Origin: Microcoleus sp. EPA2
Lineage (GTDB): Bacteria; Cyanobacteriota; Cyanobacteriia; Cyanobacteriales; Microcoleaceae
DNA: 64,000 nucleotides
Direction of reading: 5' to 3'
Assembly (NCBI GenBank): GCA_020882975.1
Contig: JAHRFD010000004.1
Coordinates: forward strand, 124,001-188,000
The notes beneath the pieces were generated by a model. That model saw nothing but the letters and a program-made list of their open reading frames with translations. It did no database searches and had not been told where the DNA came from. The number at the start of each line of letters is the position of its first letter. Positions within the stretch are counted from its first letter, which is position 1. A program made the position numbers and the translations under genes. This document shows, one piece after another, positions 63,797 to 64,000 of the stretch.

Positions 63797-64000
63797 ATGA
63801 CTACCCATTTCATTTCCGCAGAAGTCCACCTCCACGATACAGCGGAGGAACTCCACTCGGCGATCGAGATTGAACTGCAAAAGCACGGTGAGCCCCTGCG
63901 CTGGGCTGTCACAGACGTTGATGTCGATCGCCAAAAAGCCGTGGTAGAAGGCTACGTCCTCCTAGAATCCGCCCTAGAACCATCCCAGGCAATAGCGTGA
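63797..64000 (+). CDS. Conserved small protein (67 aa)
   Basis: Complete: ATG at 63797, TGA ending on the last base. The sequence predicts alpha/beta structure (HFISAEVHLHDTAEELHSAI, RWAVTDVDVDRQKAVVEGYV). Family not recognised by eye, though small proteins of this type are often found downstream of ferredoxin genes in cyanobacteria. Could be co-transcribed with the ferredoxin (65 bp spacing). Confidence 0.75.
   Translation: MTTHFISAEVHLHDTAEELHSAIEIELQKHGEPLRWAVTDVDVDRQKAVVEGYVLLESALEPSQAIA

Noticed and set aside
1..64000. CRISPR array
   Set aside because: Heptamer arrays and the 107-bp pair superficially resemble repeats, but unit lengths and lack of unique spacers exclude a CRISPR array, and no cas gene was seen.

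Overview
The window reads as chromosomal DNA of a filamentous, probably non-heterocystous cyanobacterium (Oscillatoriales, Microcoleus/Oscillatoria-like). Supporting signs are a complete psbA (photosystem II D1), an LdpA circadian-input protein, a Ycf45-type R3H ATPase, a plant-type 2Fe-2S ferredoxin, very frequent HIP1-type GCGATCGC octamers, and long runs of heptanucleotide repeats typical of filamentous cyanobacteria. The genus is an inference.

Layout. 0-6 kb: the start of an RTX calcium-binding protein, a ribonuclease D-like exonuclease with a duplicated C-terminal module, psbA, a HIT protein, a two-unit 107-bp repeat and comM. 6-15.2 kb: an orphan HicB-type antitoxin, then a tight three-gene operon (674 aa, 336 aa and a 1908-aa DUF1998/MZB superfamily 2 helicase). 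This operon is the best candidate for an under-described system: the helicase resembles DruE of Druantia anti-phage systems, while the two partner genes are unrecognised. 15-27.7 kb: cell-envelope and miscellaneous genes (tiny membrane protein, beta-propeller/transglutaminase protein, DUF928 protein, TpsB transporter, HNH nuclease, PBP4-type peptidase, DUF1460 amidase, class A beta-lactamase-like protein). 27.7-29.5 kb: a stand-alone TnpB element with a likely guide-RNA end, beside tRNA-Gln. 29.5-45.6 kb: a GAF histidine kinase, a lone receiver, and a complete chemotaxis-type operon (cheR, double cheW, three MCPs, cheA-REC, cheB) probably steering gliding or pilus motility. 45.8-50.7 kb: R3H ATPase, ldpA, O-antigen ligase-like protein. 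50.7-56.7 kb: a lineage-specific cluster of two secreted protein families, one with a PEP-CTERM tail, with duplicated and rearranged debris. 56.7-64 kb: four-carbon acid sugar kinase, small membrane protein, cysteine desulfurase, polyprenyl-phosphate-type glycosyltransferase, NlpC/P60 endopeptidase, a second beta-lactamase-like protein, ferredoxin, and a 67-aa protein ending on the last base.

Across the window an approximately 105-120 bp MITE-like repeat recurs at least five times, sharing a core with a 115-bp tandem duplication that forms the C-terminal tail of the DUF1460 gene. Peptidoglycan-active or envelope genes are unusually common (PBP4, DUF1460, two beta-lactamase folds, NlpC/P60).
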